A stretch of DNA of 64,000 nt. It comes from Endomychus coccineus. Its lineage: Eukaryota; Arthropoda; Insecta; Coleoptera; Endomychidae. Shown here piece after piece: positions 35,147 through 46,560 of the stretch. The notes under the pieces were generated by a model. It was not told where the DNA came from. It did no database searches and saw only the letters and a list, made by a program, of their open reading frames with translations. The position numbers and the translations under genes are program-made. Location of the stretch: NCBI GenBank assembly GCA_958510875.1, contig OY294068.1, forward strand, positions 33,894,297-33,958,296. Reading direction: 5' to 3'. Each line of letters opens with the position of its first letter. The stretch's first letter is position 1.

Positions 35147-35343
35147 ATACTATTTTGCCGCAAATCGTTTAAAATTCGATAGTTATTGATTAATTTTGAA
35201 AAAATCGCGAATAATTCTATTCATAAATAAGTGGTGCTTTGAAATTCATAATGAAATTACTTGGGTTACTTTGGAAACGTATTAAAGTTGAATTGTCAAA
35301 CTTGACGTATATAAATTTAATTGCTGGTGTTCTCGAAAGTAAA

Positions 35344-36442
35344 ATGATGAGTGATGATGAATTTTCCATTTCTGGGACTCCTCCAGAGCTGGTTGAGGCA
35401 GTGAATACTGATTCATCACAATTATTGCTAAAGAAATCAAGAGAAAAGTACGAATATGCATATAAACGTTTCATGAACTATCGCAAAGAGTAAGAACACG
35501 AGTTCTTTCTCAGAAAATGTTGTAATGGCATACTTCCTAGACCTTTGTCTAAAGATGAAATCTTCAACATTATGGGCCAATAATTCAATGTTGGAGTCAA
35601 CCCTTGCAATTAAACATAATGTAGATATATCTACATATTCAAAACTTCGTTCTTTATTGAAACGGCAAGCTCAAGGTTATAAGGCAAAGAAATCTAAGAT
35701 TTTAACGGAGGAAAAAATTGAAAAATTTACCCAGGAAGCTCCAGACAAAGAAAATTTAATGATTGAGGTAATTTACAAGGTATTAATTTCTATTTAGATT
35801 ACACATTTATTTATTTTTTAAGTGGCTTTAATATTTGGTATTTCTGGGGCCTGTGGAATGGATGAGTTAGTACGAATGACTCTGCACGATGTAGAAGACC
35901 TAGAATCTAAGTTTTTGATTAGCATACCTGATTCGAAGACCAACCAACCGAGATCATTTGTGATTAATTAGATGTACTTGGATGTTTATCGAAAGCATGT
36001 TTCGTAAAGACCAGAAAATATGAACAGTGGCCGATTTTTCTTTAAATATCAAAGCGTAAAGGGTAGTAGACAAGTGGTAGGAATTCATCAATTTATAAAA
36101 ATGCCTAAAATAGTTGCTACTTATTTGAACTTGGTAAATCCGACAGAATATACTGGTTACTGCTTTCGTCGGTCTTCTGCAACAATATTGGTTGACTCTG
36201 GTGCCGACATAACTAGTTTAAAGAGGCATGGCGGATGGTCATCAAATGTTGCTGAAGGATTTATCGAAGAATTTAACAATAAGGTTGAGGTGGCAAATAA
36301 AATTTTCACAGTACAAAATATTCAACAAAATAACCCTACCACCCCGCATGTTGTCCAAAATGTTTCTCATAGTTCTAATGATGTTCCTCCAATGTTCAAT
36401 CATTGTACTAAATGTAAAATAACTGTAAATATAACAGATTAA
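35344..36442 (+). pseudogene. Tyrosine recombinase copy 1, catalytic residues lost
   Basis: The start MMSDDEFSISGTPPELVEA is chosen by analogy with copy 2. The N-terminal SAM-like domain has a frameshift near 35490 and continues SENVVMAYFLDLCLKMKSST...GYKAKKSK. A short intron (about 35767-35821) precedes GISGACGMDELV, where the catalytic Arg expected before DELV is Met. Stops near 35970 and 36006 follow. The final frame (36020-36442) has TGYCFRRSSATILVDSGADI, LKRHGGW and AEGFIEE: the HxxR His is Tyr and the nucleophile Tyr is Phe. It therefore cannot recombine DNA. Confidence 0.75.
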
Positions 36443-36543
36443 TTTTAAAACATATTCTGCAATGTATTAATGTTTTCAAAACATAAATTAATTCCTTATA
36501 AACAATGTGTTTATGTAGAACACTAACAACTGTGAGGAAATAT

Positions 36544-36560
36544 TTCCTTACAGTAAGGAA
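36544..36560. repeat. Palindromic site TTCCTTACAGTAAGGAA, left copy
   Basis: A 17-bp palindrome that recurs with one change at 38104-38120 (TTCCTTACAGTAAAGAA) in the same orientation, so the pair brackets recombinase copy 2. Possible recombinase recognition or insertion site; function inferred only. Confidence 0.45.
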
Positions 36561-36565
36561 ATATT

Positions 36566-36581
36566 ATTTTTCTACAAACGC
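36566..36581. repeat. Inverted repeat ATTTTTCTACAAACGC around recombinase copy 2, left
   Basis: Inverse partner GCGTTTGTAGAAAAAAT at 37982-37998. The pair lies just inside the palindromic sites and outside the gene. Confidence 0.5.
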
Positions 36582-36716
36582 TTAACAAAGTAGCCTTTGA
36601 CGCTTTCAGATTTCAACGCAAAGTTGACGTTTTCCGTGAAATGTCATTTTGTGACAGCATTTGCGCTCTAAAGCGGAAATATTTCGAAAACGCTCGCTTC
36701 TCCAACGTATTTCTGC

Positions 36717-37838
36717 ATGATGATTGATGATAGTAACAGTGAATTATCAAACACTCCTCCTGATGTAGCAGAAAGTGCAAAAATTGTTACTTTGAATCTC
36801 CTACCAGAGAAATCAAGGAAGAAATATGAATTACAATACGGTAAATTCATGACGTGGTGCCAGTCGAAGAAGGTGAATAAGTATTCAGAAAACGTATTAC
36901 TGGCTTATTTTGGAGAAAAATCATTGATTTGTAAGTCATCAACTCTTTGGTCTACGTATTCCATGATACGGACATGCTTGAATGTTAAAAATAACATCGA
37001 AATCAATAAGTATCCTAAACTTATCGCATTTCTGAAGAAACAGTCTGTTGGATATAAAGCGAAAAAATCCAAAACATTCACCACTGAAGATATTCACAAA
37101 TTCTTACAAGAAGCGCCCGATGAAGAATATCTACTAAAAAAGGTAAATTTTAATATAGTTCAATTTGGTTAGCATAGACATTTGGAATAGCTATTAATTG
37201 CAGTTTTTTTTATAGGTTATTCTAATTATGGGTATTGCTGGTGCCTGCAGGCGCGATGAGTTGGTCAAAATGGAGATTGGTGACATAGAAGATAGGATTC
37301 TATTTTAATAGTCCGAATTCCCGATTCAAAAACGAGAATAAGCCGTGTTTTTACGATTGTTGGTCATAATGAAGAGAATTCAGTTGATTATCTTTCAATT
37401 TGTAAAAAATATATTGCACTCAGAAAACATTGTCTGAATAACAATACTGTCCAACGTCTATTTTTACGTTATGAAAAAGGTAGATGTATGAAACAAGTTG
37501 TGGGTATGAATACAATCGGCAAGACTCCCAGTGACATTGCTGAATATTTGAAATTGCCCGAGCATAATTTATATACTGGACACTGTCTCCGACGAACCTC
37601 TGCTACTTTATTGGTGAATGGTGGAGGTGACCTAATACAACTGAAAAAACATGGTGGATGGAAAAGTAACAATGTAGCAGAAGGCTACATAGATGATTCA
37701 ATCAACAATAAGATTGAAACTACCAAGAGAATATTCTCAAGACCATCTACATCTCGTTCTGTAGATTTCCAATATTCGGGGGAATTAATGTTAGATAAAT
37801 CTACTGATTTATCCATCAGGTTCAGGAATAATAATTAA
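36717..37838 (+). pseudogene. Tyrosine recombinase copy 2, catalytic residues kept, one frameshift
   Basis: Exon 1 (36717-37142) starts MMIDDSNSELSNTPPDVAES and contains LLPEKSRKKYELQYGKFMTW and AKKSKTFTTEDIHKFLQEAP. A GT/AG intron runs 37143-37215. Exon 2 reads VILIMGIAGACRRDELVKME (catalytic Arg in RRDEL), shifts frame near 37305, then continues to YTGHCLRRTSATLLVNGGGD (His-x-x-Arg), KKHGGW (His/Trp) and AEGYIDD (Tyr nucleophile), ending at 37838. All catalytic landmarks of the Crypton-like/phage-integrase fold are present. One base change would open the whole frame, so it may be a recent break or a sequence error. AATAAA follows at about 37937. Confidence 0.75.
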
Positions 37839-38000
37839 AGAGTGTCACAATTGTACATTCAATTTTAGTATAGTCAATGATAAATTAAATCAACATTAAT
37901 CAGGAATTTATAAACTGTACTTGATGTACTTTTGTTGAATAAAGCATCTGGTGTTTTTTCTTTTTTTTTTTTCTGAAAACTGCGTTTGTAGAAAAAATCT

Positions 38001-38095
38001 TGTGTGTATTTCGAGCACAAAGTGTCATTGTCGCTCTCCAAAGATTAACTCTCTTTGTCGAGCGACAATATATCACTTTGCGCTCTTAATACACA
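38001..38095. repeat. Hairpin repeat downstream of recombinase copy 2
   Basis: Arms 38001-38036 and 38060-38095 (TGTGTGTATT...TTGTCGCTC and inverse) with a 23-bp centre; imperfect. It mirrors the hairpin at the left end of the block without sequence identity to it. Confidence 0.6.
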
Positions 38096-38103
38096 AATAG
38101 CTA

Positions 38104-38120
38104 TTCCTTACAGTAAAGAA
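38104..38120. repeat. Palindromic site, right copy
   Basis: Matches 36544-36560 except for one base in the right half-site. Confidence 0.45.
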
Positions 38121-38204
38121 GTTAATAGGAAATCTTGACTTTTTCTTCAAGAAATTTTGCCTGGAATGTCAAAATTTTCGAACGATTTGCGGAAAAAGTA
38201 TTTA

Positions 38205-38400
38205 TTAAATTCCGAATTATCTCCAGCTGAGGGTAACTAATTGTTTACATTATTATCCCCAAATAGTATTTAAACAGGCACGTTTTGACTTATAATTTAG
38301 TTTATTCTGACGATGACTACTAGCCGAAAGGTCCTCAGTACTTTATTAGTATTTTAAGTGGATACGGGTGATTATTTCTTATCAATAGTATTGTATGTTT
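38205..38400 (+). repeat. Penelope-like terminal repeat, family B
   Basis: Continues the Penelope element interrupted at 35018. It shares AAATAGTATTTAAACAGGCAC with 24420-24441 and CCAGCTGAGGGTAAC inverted with 34727-34741. Confidence 0.6.
38300..38345 (+). ncRNA. Hammerhead-ribozyme-like motif, family B
   Basis: CTGACGA (one change from CTGATGA) - T - GACTACTAGCC - GAAA - GGTCCTCAGTAC. Stem II is shortened. Degenerate. Confidence 0.3.
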
Positions 38401-38439
38401 GTTTTCAATAAGCAATACAGGTAAATATAACAATCTCTT

Positions 38440-39310
38440 TTTAATTAGTAATAAGTGGTATGATTTTTTCTGATCGACCAGTAACATCACAATAGGGTAG
38501 TTCTGGATAGCTTTTTAGGCTTCTCGGGCTCAGCAACAGACAGGGCCGGATTAAGGGGTGGGTAGAGTGGGCGGCCCAAGGGCCCCCATCAAGAAGGGGC
38601 ACCAAGTATAATATATTGACAAAAGTCATTATGCATTTGTTAATATAGTAACAAATTCAAAATTTTTGCGTAATTTTGTGCAGAATTTGAATTCACATAT
38701 TTTAATTATTTATTTTATATTACAAAAGTAAGAAATATTGTATAGTTAATATTTTTGTAATGGCAGGTAGAAGTATTTCTGATGTCACATTGCTTCGAAA
38801 CACCACATAATAGCAAGTTCATAGAAATTAGTTATTTGAATTGTCCCGCGTGTTTAGTATGTGGCGCCGTATTACAGATAAGTTTCTAGTTCATGTCACT
38901 GCGCACATCAATGATCTCGCGCTTTTGAGTAGCAATAGCGATATTTTGAGAACCTTAACGTTTGACGACTTGATCGATGACAAAAGTGCGAAAAGTGCCT
39001 TTGTAACGATAGTTAATATATGTACAAATGAATAATATATATCTCCCAGAAAAGTTTTATTTAAATGAGAATACAATTGCATTATAATTTTGTATTGTAA
39101 AAATATTTTGTGACATTTAATATTACCATCTACCATAGGGGCTCCCACCAAACTTGTGTCCACGGGCCCCCACCACTCTAAATCCGGCCCTTACAACAGA
39201 GCGAGTGGGTTGATGATGCCACTGGTTGGGGTATAATAAAATATCGTACAGACAGAATTTTTGAAGAAATATATATGTTCCAACGTCATGTACCTATGAA
39301 TGGAGATATT
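38440..39310 (+). repeat. Non-LTR RT fragment split by a hAT element
   Basis: 38440-38540 joined to 39193-39310 is similar to the inverse of 41860-42035 (GATCGACCAGTAACATCACAAT block, then TAATAAAATANCNTACAGACAGAAT). The interruption is exactly the hAT element 38541-39192. In sense orientation it is the region before the PQGS motif of the non-LTR family, on the plus strand here. Confidence 0.6.
38541..39192 (+). mobile_element. Short hAT element with transposase tail
   Basis: The ends CAGGGCCGGATTAAGG...CTAAATCCGGCCCTT are inverted; flanking 8-bp repeats are GCAACAGA (38533-38540) and ACAACAGA (39193-39200), one mismatch. Inside, the plus-strand frame 38841-39035 includes HINDLALLSSNSDILRTLTF and DDLIDD, resembling the C-terminal tail of hAT transposases (LxxLxILxIExDIxxxLxFDDIIDDFA). 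It is a 652-bp deletion derivative that cannot make transposase. Confidence 0.75.
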
Positions 39311-39439
39311 TCCCACTAAGAAATTTTACTAGTATTGACTAGCAGATTTCTCGTACTTCAAAAAAGTGACAAGGTAAGTGCACCGCCAGATGACGTAACC
39401 GAACTGAGAAAAAATAGCATATTTGGTATGGCAAGGGTT

Positions 39440-40135
39440 TTCTAGCGCTACATTCTTCTTTTTTGTTACTTTGACTACACGAAAGGAAAACCTATAATGT
39501 TCAAAAAACATCGTGTGGGCCAGCAGTGGATTGTAGGGAGAGGAGATAGGCATTCGTATTTTCCGTGAAGATTTGGAGCTTATAGGCATAAGGAAAACCT
39601 CAGTAGGTAAAGAGTTCCACAACTTCCTTGTTCGATACAAAAATGAAGTCTGGTAGGAAAAAGTTCGGCAGGTCTCGAGCTTGACAGTGAAGGGTGACTA
39701 GTTTGAGCTCGTCTAGTTCGCTCATCTGGAATCTCTAGTGGTGGAACAACAAACAAGATTTCTAATGAACCTCGATCATGGAAATATCTATAGAAAAGGG
39801 AGAGATCGCCCAGCTTTCTACGATGTTCTAGAGAGGTCAATGAACTCGTAAGTGTTACACCATCAATCAAACGAATAGCTCTCCTCTGGATAGAATCTAC
39901 GAGCGTATGTTTGGGAGCCGAACTCCAAACTTGTGAACAGTACTCCAGCACAGGTCGAAAATGTGCTTTGTAGATTATGAGGACCTGCTGGGATCTAAAG
40001 TGGCTCTTAGCATCGAATAGAAAACCAAGTTACATTGTTATATAAGACTTTAAAGGAATAGTTGTAGCTGAAATCATGATATTAGGGATTGTGGGATCCG
40101 CCTTCCTGAAAAAGACGCAAGCTTGAGTTTTGGTT
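39440..40135 (-). pseudogene. Non-LTR RT remnant, C-terminal half
   Basis: Minus-strand frames: LEYCSQVWSSAPKHTLVDSI, QRRAIRLIDGVTLTSSLTSL and EHRRKLGDLSLFYRYFHDRG in 39580-39951, then RTRKLWNSLPTEVF toward 39600. It matches 55.8-56.4 kb closely. The RT active site is not included. The two open frames are joined by a frameshift. Confidence 0.7.
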
Positions 40136-40139
40136 GCAT

Positions 40140-41635
40140 CAAACTGTAATAAGGGTTATGTACAGGTTATTTCCAATATTCAAAAAAACAAAATCATATT
40201 TAGAAAATTAAAGTTTGATGTAAAATTAAAATATCTAAAGCAAAGTAATAAGAATCCAATGGGGTTCGCCATATGTTTCCTGTTTTCCATCGATAATACA
40301 TTTCATCGTGGGAAATATTGAATAAATTTCTTAAAATAAACCAAAATTAGTTTCACACTCTCTTCATCGTGGGCGATATGATACCATAGCTGATGAGGTC
40401 AAGAGGGTTGCAATAAGTTCACAAAAGTTTGGTTTGTAAAGGAAATAATAAACCTGTCAAGAATAATAACGGATATAGGACGAGAAACTAATGGTTAGCT
40501 ACACGATAAATCTTAATGTGACCCATCTGGAGATCAAATTTGTACTTAAATATAGTCTTGATTATAGTTGAAATAATATGTATATTCAAATCAGTTAGCA
40601 ATATTTATAAAAGGACAGATAAGTTTAGAAAGTCCCACCGAATGAGAGGTCTCAAGAGGAAAAGAATTATAAGTTATCTTACTGCTTATTGGCTTAACCA
40701 TTCTTCCAAATTTACTAGCAATATTAATGGTACAAAATTAAAATCAGGATCACTATAAGTAAAATCATTGGTTGAACAATTCAGGGATCCTTCCCTAATT
40801 GCAGAAAAAGGACGCATCATGAATACCTACAAAATGCTGAAAAACTTTCAGTTATATTTTCTCACTTGAATTAGCCTCTTGGAAAATCACGTGGCACTTT
40901 GTCATTTTTAATTGAATTAATTTTAATAGATTATTCAGAGTGTTTTTTGTAAGAGGGTGTTTTCGCTAGAATCAGAGTTTCAGTTTAATTCAAATCAGTT
41001 TTATTCAAGTTCAAGTCAATAATACATTTAATCAATTCATAGCTTTTCGATTCCCTGGGTTAATCCTGGTTGGGATATCATTTTTAATAATTTTAGTTCC
41101 ATTTCTTTATTTTAGTTAATTTAGATTCTCTAGGTAATTTTATTTAACTTTAGGTTTCATTATTAGATTATTCTTATTATTAATTTCATAATATTAGCAA
41201 TAAAGTTAATTATAATATTCTTTTTTATTATCTTCAATTATATTATATATTCTTTCTCCATTATTATCATTATCTTTTAATTGTTGTTTATTCAATATTT
41301 TATTGTTGTTGAGTACGAGTTTCTCTGATTAAAACTAGCGTTACTTTCCAGTGCTTAAGTCCATAAGTGTCTAGTGAAATAAAAAGGGGTAAGTGTCAAA
41401 GATATTTTTCACGTTTGTTCTGACTAATAAATGATTAAAATCAAACTCCAACGTGTCATGGTTCTCCAAATTAAATGACCACACTGCAAATAAATAAATA
41501 AATAAATAAATAATAGTGAATAGGAATAATGTAAATTCCTTAAGTAAAGTTTCATAGAGTTCAATAGTTCATGTTACAAAAAGTATCATGTTACAAAACT
41601 CTACTAGATTATCAGAGCCTCATTTCAAAATATTT
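40140..41635. other. AT-rich stretch, no gene seen
   Basis: No coding similarity. An (AAAT)n tract at 41487-41511 could be the 3' tail of a non-LTR insertion. The open frame 40540-40758 has no recognisable product. Confidence 0.4.
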
Positions 41636-41639
41636 GCTA

Positions 41640-42035
41640 AATCTCCATTAATAGCGTCAATCAGTCTCTGCCTCGCTCCTCTGGCTTCATTGGATGGTAT
41701 AGGAGCTCTAGATGAGAAAGCGGTATGAAGTGTATGGTATAGCTGTGGATGGGACAGGTGGTCGCTCCCAGCAGATCGTTTTCATGGACCAGGAATAAAT
41801 TTGGTGCCAAGACAGATCCCTGTGGATCTATCTGTTCGTAAGTAGATGGTAAATGCTGTTGGAACATTTAGATTTCTGTGACAATTCTGTCTATGGTATT
41901 TTATCATATCCCGATGGGACAGCCGACCATAATACAATTCTACTCGTGCTGCTGATGAGACCGAGAAGTCGGATTAACTGCGCGGAACTATTGGATTGTG
42001 ATGTCACTGGTCGATCCATAATTAATTCAATTTAA
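41640..42035 (-). pseudogene. Non-LTR RT palm remnant
   Basis: The minus strand reads IDPQGSVLAPNLFLVHENDL, TTCPIHSYT and then SRAPIPSNEARG in a shifted frame, the PQGSVLxP motif and the segment leading to the YADD box, which is lost. Upstream (41860-42035) matches the split repeat at 38440-39310. Confidence 0.6.
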
Positions 42036-42039
42036 TTCT

Positions 42040-43595
42040 CTTCAAATACCACAACCATCAATATGAAAACAAGAATTAACTGAACATCAAGAATAATTAC
42101 CAAATTATCACTGAGACAGAGCTCTCCACGGAAATGTATATGAATGCACGAATTAAAAAGGAACATAATCAGTTGCTTCTATAAGGATTTCCGTCACAAA
42201 GCAAAATTCTTATCCTTCTTGCAACGATTTGTTTGATATAATTATGTTAATAAAACATACTTGTTAGAATACTGGTATCATTTCAACTTCCGCCACTGGT
42301 TCATCAATTAAATTGCCCATTAAAACATCATTTAAATGTGTTAATTAAATATAGTTCACAAGCACTGACGATCGAATCTTTGAATTATGTATTTATAAGG
42401 TATTAAAATGTTATTCCCGCCAGCCTAAACCTTGATAAACCTGATTCAAATATTGCGAACGAATAAGCAGTGGCATCAGTATTGATCTAAGTTCTCTGAT
42501 GAAATTAGAAGTGAAATGTAAGTTCCTACTTATTTATTGTGTATTGTCTAAGTATTTAAGTTAAATCTGAAATTGAATACGTAAGTACATACAAAAATAG
42601 TAAAATAATCAAATAGAATCACACACAGTCTAATATTAATCAATTTCACAAGCATTTGCCATCAATACTGAAATATTCGAATCATTGTGATTATGTAGTG
42701 CAATAAAAAAATACCTCTCGCATGATAAACCTTGATTCTGCTTAACATATTGCATGCTGATTGAAATATTTTGAATGAACCCAGCTAATTACTAATTATG
42801 AATTGTAAAAAATTATACCTTTTTCAATAACGAACTTATTAAGTAAGTAACTCCTCCTTAATAACGATTTGAGACAAACGTTTATAAACTGCACACGCAT
42901 TTCAACAATATTATATTTCGTCAAATTGTTCTCAGGTACTACAATATCATCAATTTTGTTTGAAGTTCTCTGCAGATTTTATAAGTGACATGTGAGTTTC
43001 TATTTGGTTCTTCAAATTTGTCTTTAAAAATTCGAAATTCAAAGCTTAATATGTTAAAAAAAATTAAACAGTTAACCTTTACAATTCAGGGGTCTAAGCA
43101 GAATTATTTCCGGAAGAGTGTAGGATGTGAAAGTGTTACAAAATATTCAATATACGAATATAAATTTCAATAATTTATCTAACTTTTCTATCATGTCGGG
43201 GGCTTTTGTAGACTATCTTCTGTAAGAACCTGCATTCATATAATTAAGTATAAATACTCTCCTTTATTACTAATATTAATGTTGTTGGATTGAATAATAT
43301 AGTAGGAATACTATAGTCCACCGGAATTATACAAAAGAAAGGCCATTGGTCAAAGTATATATATATATATATAAATTATTCGATATTATTATCAGGTATG
43401 CGGTCAGAGGATGCTGAATTAATACTCAATTATTTTAAAATTCTCAATATTTCGTCATATATTCATGACTTCTTCAGGAGACAAAAATATTAGAGGTCCA
43501 TGTGATGGTTCAACATTTATGTTGATGTTGCATTATTATAGTCGTCAAAACTGTGGAAACAATCAGTTAGGCACGAATCAGTCGATGATTCAACA
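42040..43595. other. No gene; weak diverged tandem repeats
   Basis: Segments with TTCACAAGCA(C/T)T, ATAAACCTTGAT and AAGTTCTCTG recur two or three times between 42350 and 43010 at spacings of about 250-475 bp, suggesting an old repeat. A short (TA)n run lies at 43360. No coding region recognised. Confidence 0.35.
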
Positions 43596-43596
43596 G

Positions 43597-43665
<69 letters not shown>
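43597..43665. repeat. A-run followed by (TA)n
   Basis: About 34 A, then about 17 TA units, at the end of the tRNA-containing repeat. The open frames read across it are artefacts. Confidence 0.9.
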
Positions 43666-43666
<1 letters not shown>

Positions 43667-44135
43667 CTTAAGAGATATAGAATTAAATTTTCTGAATTAT
43701 GAAGATAACTTAGATAATTTAACATAGGATTATAAAGATGAATAAACGTAAAAGATTGAACCATAGGCGGGATTCGAACCCACATTTCTGGATTTCTAGT
43801 CCAGGGTGTTTACCAATTACATCACTTCGGTCCTGTTAGATTTTTATATTTTTGTAAATATAAACCTCTGAAAGGATAGTAGATCATTGATAAACACAAT
43901 GCGATTCGATGCCCTACCATAGATCAACTATTCACGCACATTCATCTGAAGTTCAGTCGTTTTTTGAAGTAAGGATTGTAGGTTAGTACTGCTATGGTTG
44001 GCAGTTACTTGACAGTTCTTATTCAAATGACAGCATCCCGGTTCTTATATATTTCAATAGAACTGACTGAGAATTGTTCTGGTTAATTATAAACAAGTTT
44101 TAAAGTTTCTTTGCCTAATTGGCCACTATCGTGTA
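43666..44135 (-). repeat. tRNA-containing repeat, copy 1
   Basis: A unit of about 470 bp in direct orientation with the next copy (44136-44507), from AACTTAAGAGATATAG to the next AACTTAAGAG. It contains a tRNA-like sequence and about 280 bp of conserved flank. The unit could be a tRNA-headed SINE or a segmental duplication around a tRNA gene. Confidence 0.8.
43758..43833 (-). tRNA. tRNA-like sequence (AGA in anticodon position), copy 1
   Basis: 76 nt with A box TGATGTAATTGG and B box GGTTCGAATCC. The anticodon arm CTGGA-CTAGAAA-TCCAG and T arm GTGGG-TTCGAAT-CCCGC pair well; the acceptor (GGACCGA / TATGGTTC) pairs poorly. It resembles insect tRNA-Gln in the D and anticodon arms but not in the anticodon. 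Likely a tRNA pseudogene or SINE head. Confidence 0.5.
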
Positions 44136-44507
44136 TGTAACTTAAGAGATATAGAATTAAATTTTCTGAATTATGAAGATAACTTAGATAATTTAACATA
44201 GGATTATAAAGATGAATAAACGTAAAAGATTGAACCATAGGCGGGATTCGAACCCACATTTCTGGATTTCCAGTCCAGGGTGTTTACCAATTACACCACT
44301 TCGGTCCTGTTAGATTTTTATATTTTTGTAAATATAAACCTCTGAAAGGATAGTAGATCATTGATGAACACAATGCGATTCGATGCCCTACCATAGATCA
44401 ACTATTCACGTACATTCATCTAAAGTTCAGTCGTTTTTTGAAGTAAGGATTGTAGGTTAGTACTGCTATGGTTGGCAGTTACTTGACAGTTCTTATTCAA
44501 ATGACAG
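44136..44507 (-). repeat. tRNA-containing repeat, copy 2 (left arm of a large palindrome)
   Basis: Nearly identical to copy 1 in direct orientation and to 44537-44905 in inverse orientation. With a 29-nt spacer (44508-44536) it forms a palindrome with arms of about 370 bp. Confidence 0.85.
44232..44307 (-). tRNA. tRNA-like sequence (GGA in anticodon position), copy 2
   Basis: Differs from copy 1 at the anticodon loop (CTGGAAA) and in the D stem, where GGTG/CACC pairing is better. The acceptor is still weak. Probably non-functional. Confidence 0.5.
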
Positions 44508-44536
44508 TTCTATTGAAATATATAAGAACCAGGATG

Positions 44537-46086
<1,550 letters not shown>

Positions 46087-46189
46087 ATATATCAAAATTT
46101 TGTTTGATAAAAACGAAGTTTGTGAAAATGTATCACAAGTGTATTTTTTATTAAAACTATCAGATTATATTAGATTAGATTAATCAGGG

Positions 46190-46560
46190 GTGTCATGCAT
46201 ACTGCGGCCTTAAAGAACTATTGAATCCCCATCTCGGTTTACTGATTTATAGGACACCGGTGAAATGTAGCTCTTTTAGGATAGCTTAAGTTTATCCCAG
46301 CGCCAATGGCAACCTTTCCTCGATGGTTATGTATATGACCCGAACTGTCGTCGCCTTCAGAACAGGGTAGCTTCTCAGTCGGTTAGCAGATGTATCGGTA
46401 CTCCTTCTGCTTATTTGCAGAATATATACATGTATCTCAAAATTCACTAGGCCAATTTTACTCACATGGCCGTTGAATTTGCACGTGTCTCGGCTTGACT
46501 CACGTTATGTTTCTCAGGTTGTTCCTGCTTAACACCTTATACTTTCCAGAACATCATTCT
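46190..46560 (-). repeat. Possible I-like non-LTR 3' remnant
   Basis: The segment near 46445-46485 (CACTAGGCCAATTTTACTCA, GGCCGTTGAATTTGC) resembles 55465-55503 (CACTATGCCAATTTTTTCAA, GACCATTGAGTTTGC). The minus strand at 55.4 kb suggests the Cys-rich end after the RNase H domain; here the frame is too broken to read. Confidence 0.35.

Larger units (their letters stand above)
35158..38192 (+). mobile_element. Block with two tandem Crypton-like tyrosine recombinase genes
   Basis: CCGCAAATCGTT at 35158-35169 is exactly inverted at 38181-38192, and the match continues imperfectly (AAAATT). Penelope sequence lies immediately outside on both sides (to 35018 and from 38192) and can be joined by comparison with the uninterrupted copy at 13469-13505. 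Two related recombinase genes lie inside in the same orientation. Crypton elements are not known for inverted ends, so the boundary is inferred; the hairpin at 35028-35146 may also belong to it. Confidence 0.55.

Noticed and set aside
35217..35474. 85-codon minus-strand frame
   Set aside because: Antisense of recombinase copy 1.
43567..43785. Open frame on the minus strand with YIYIYI and poly-Phe
   Set aside because: It is the (TA)n and A-run read as codons; the same reading recurs at 44785-45159 in the inverse copy.
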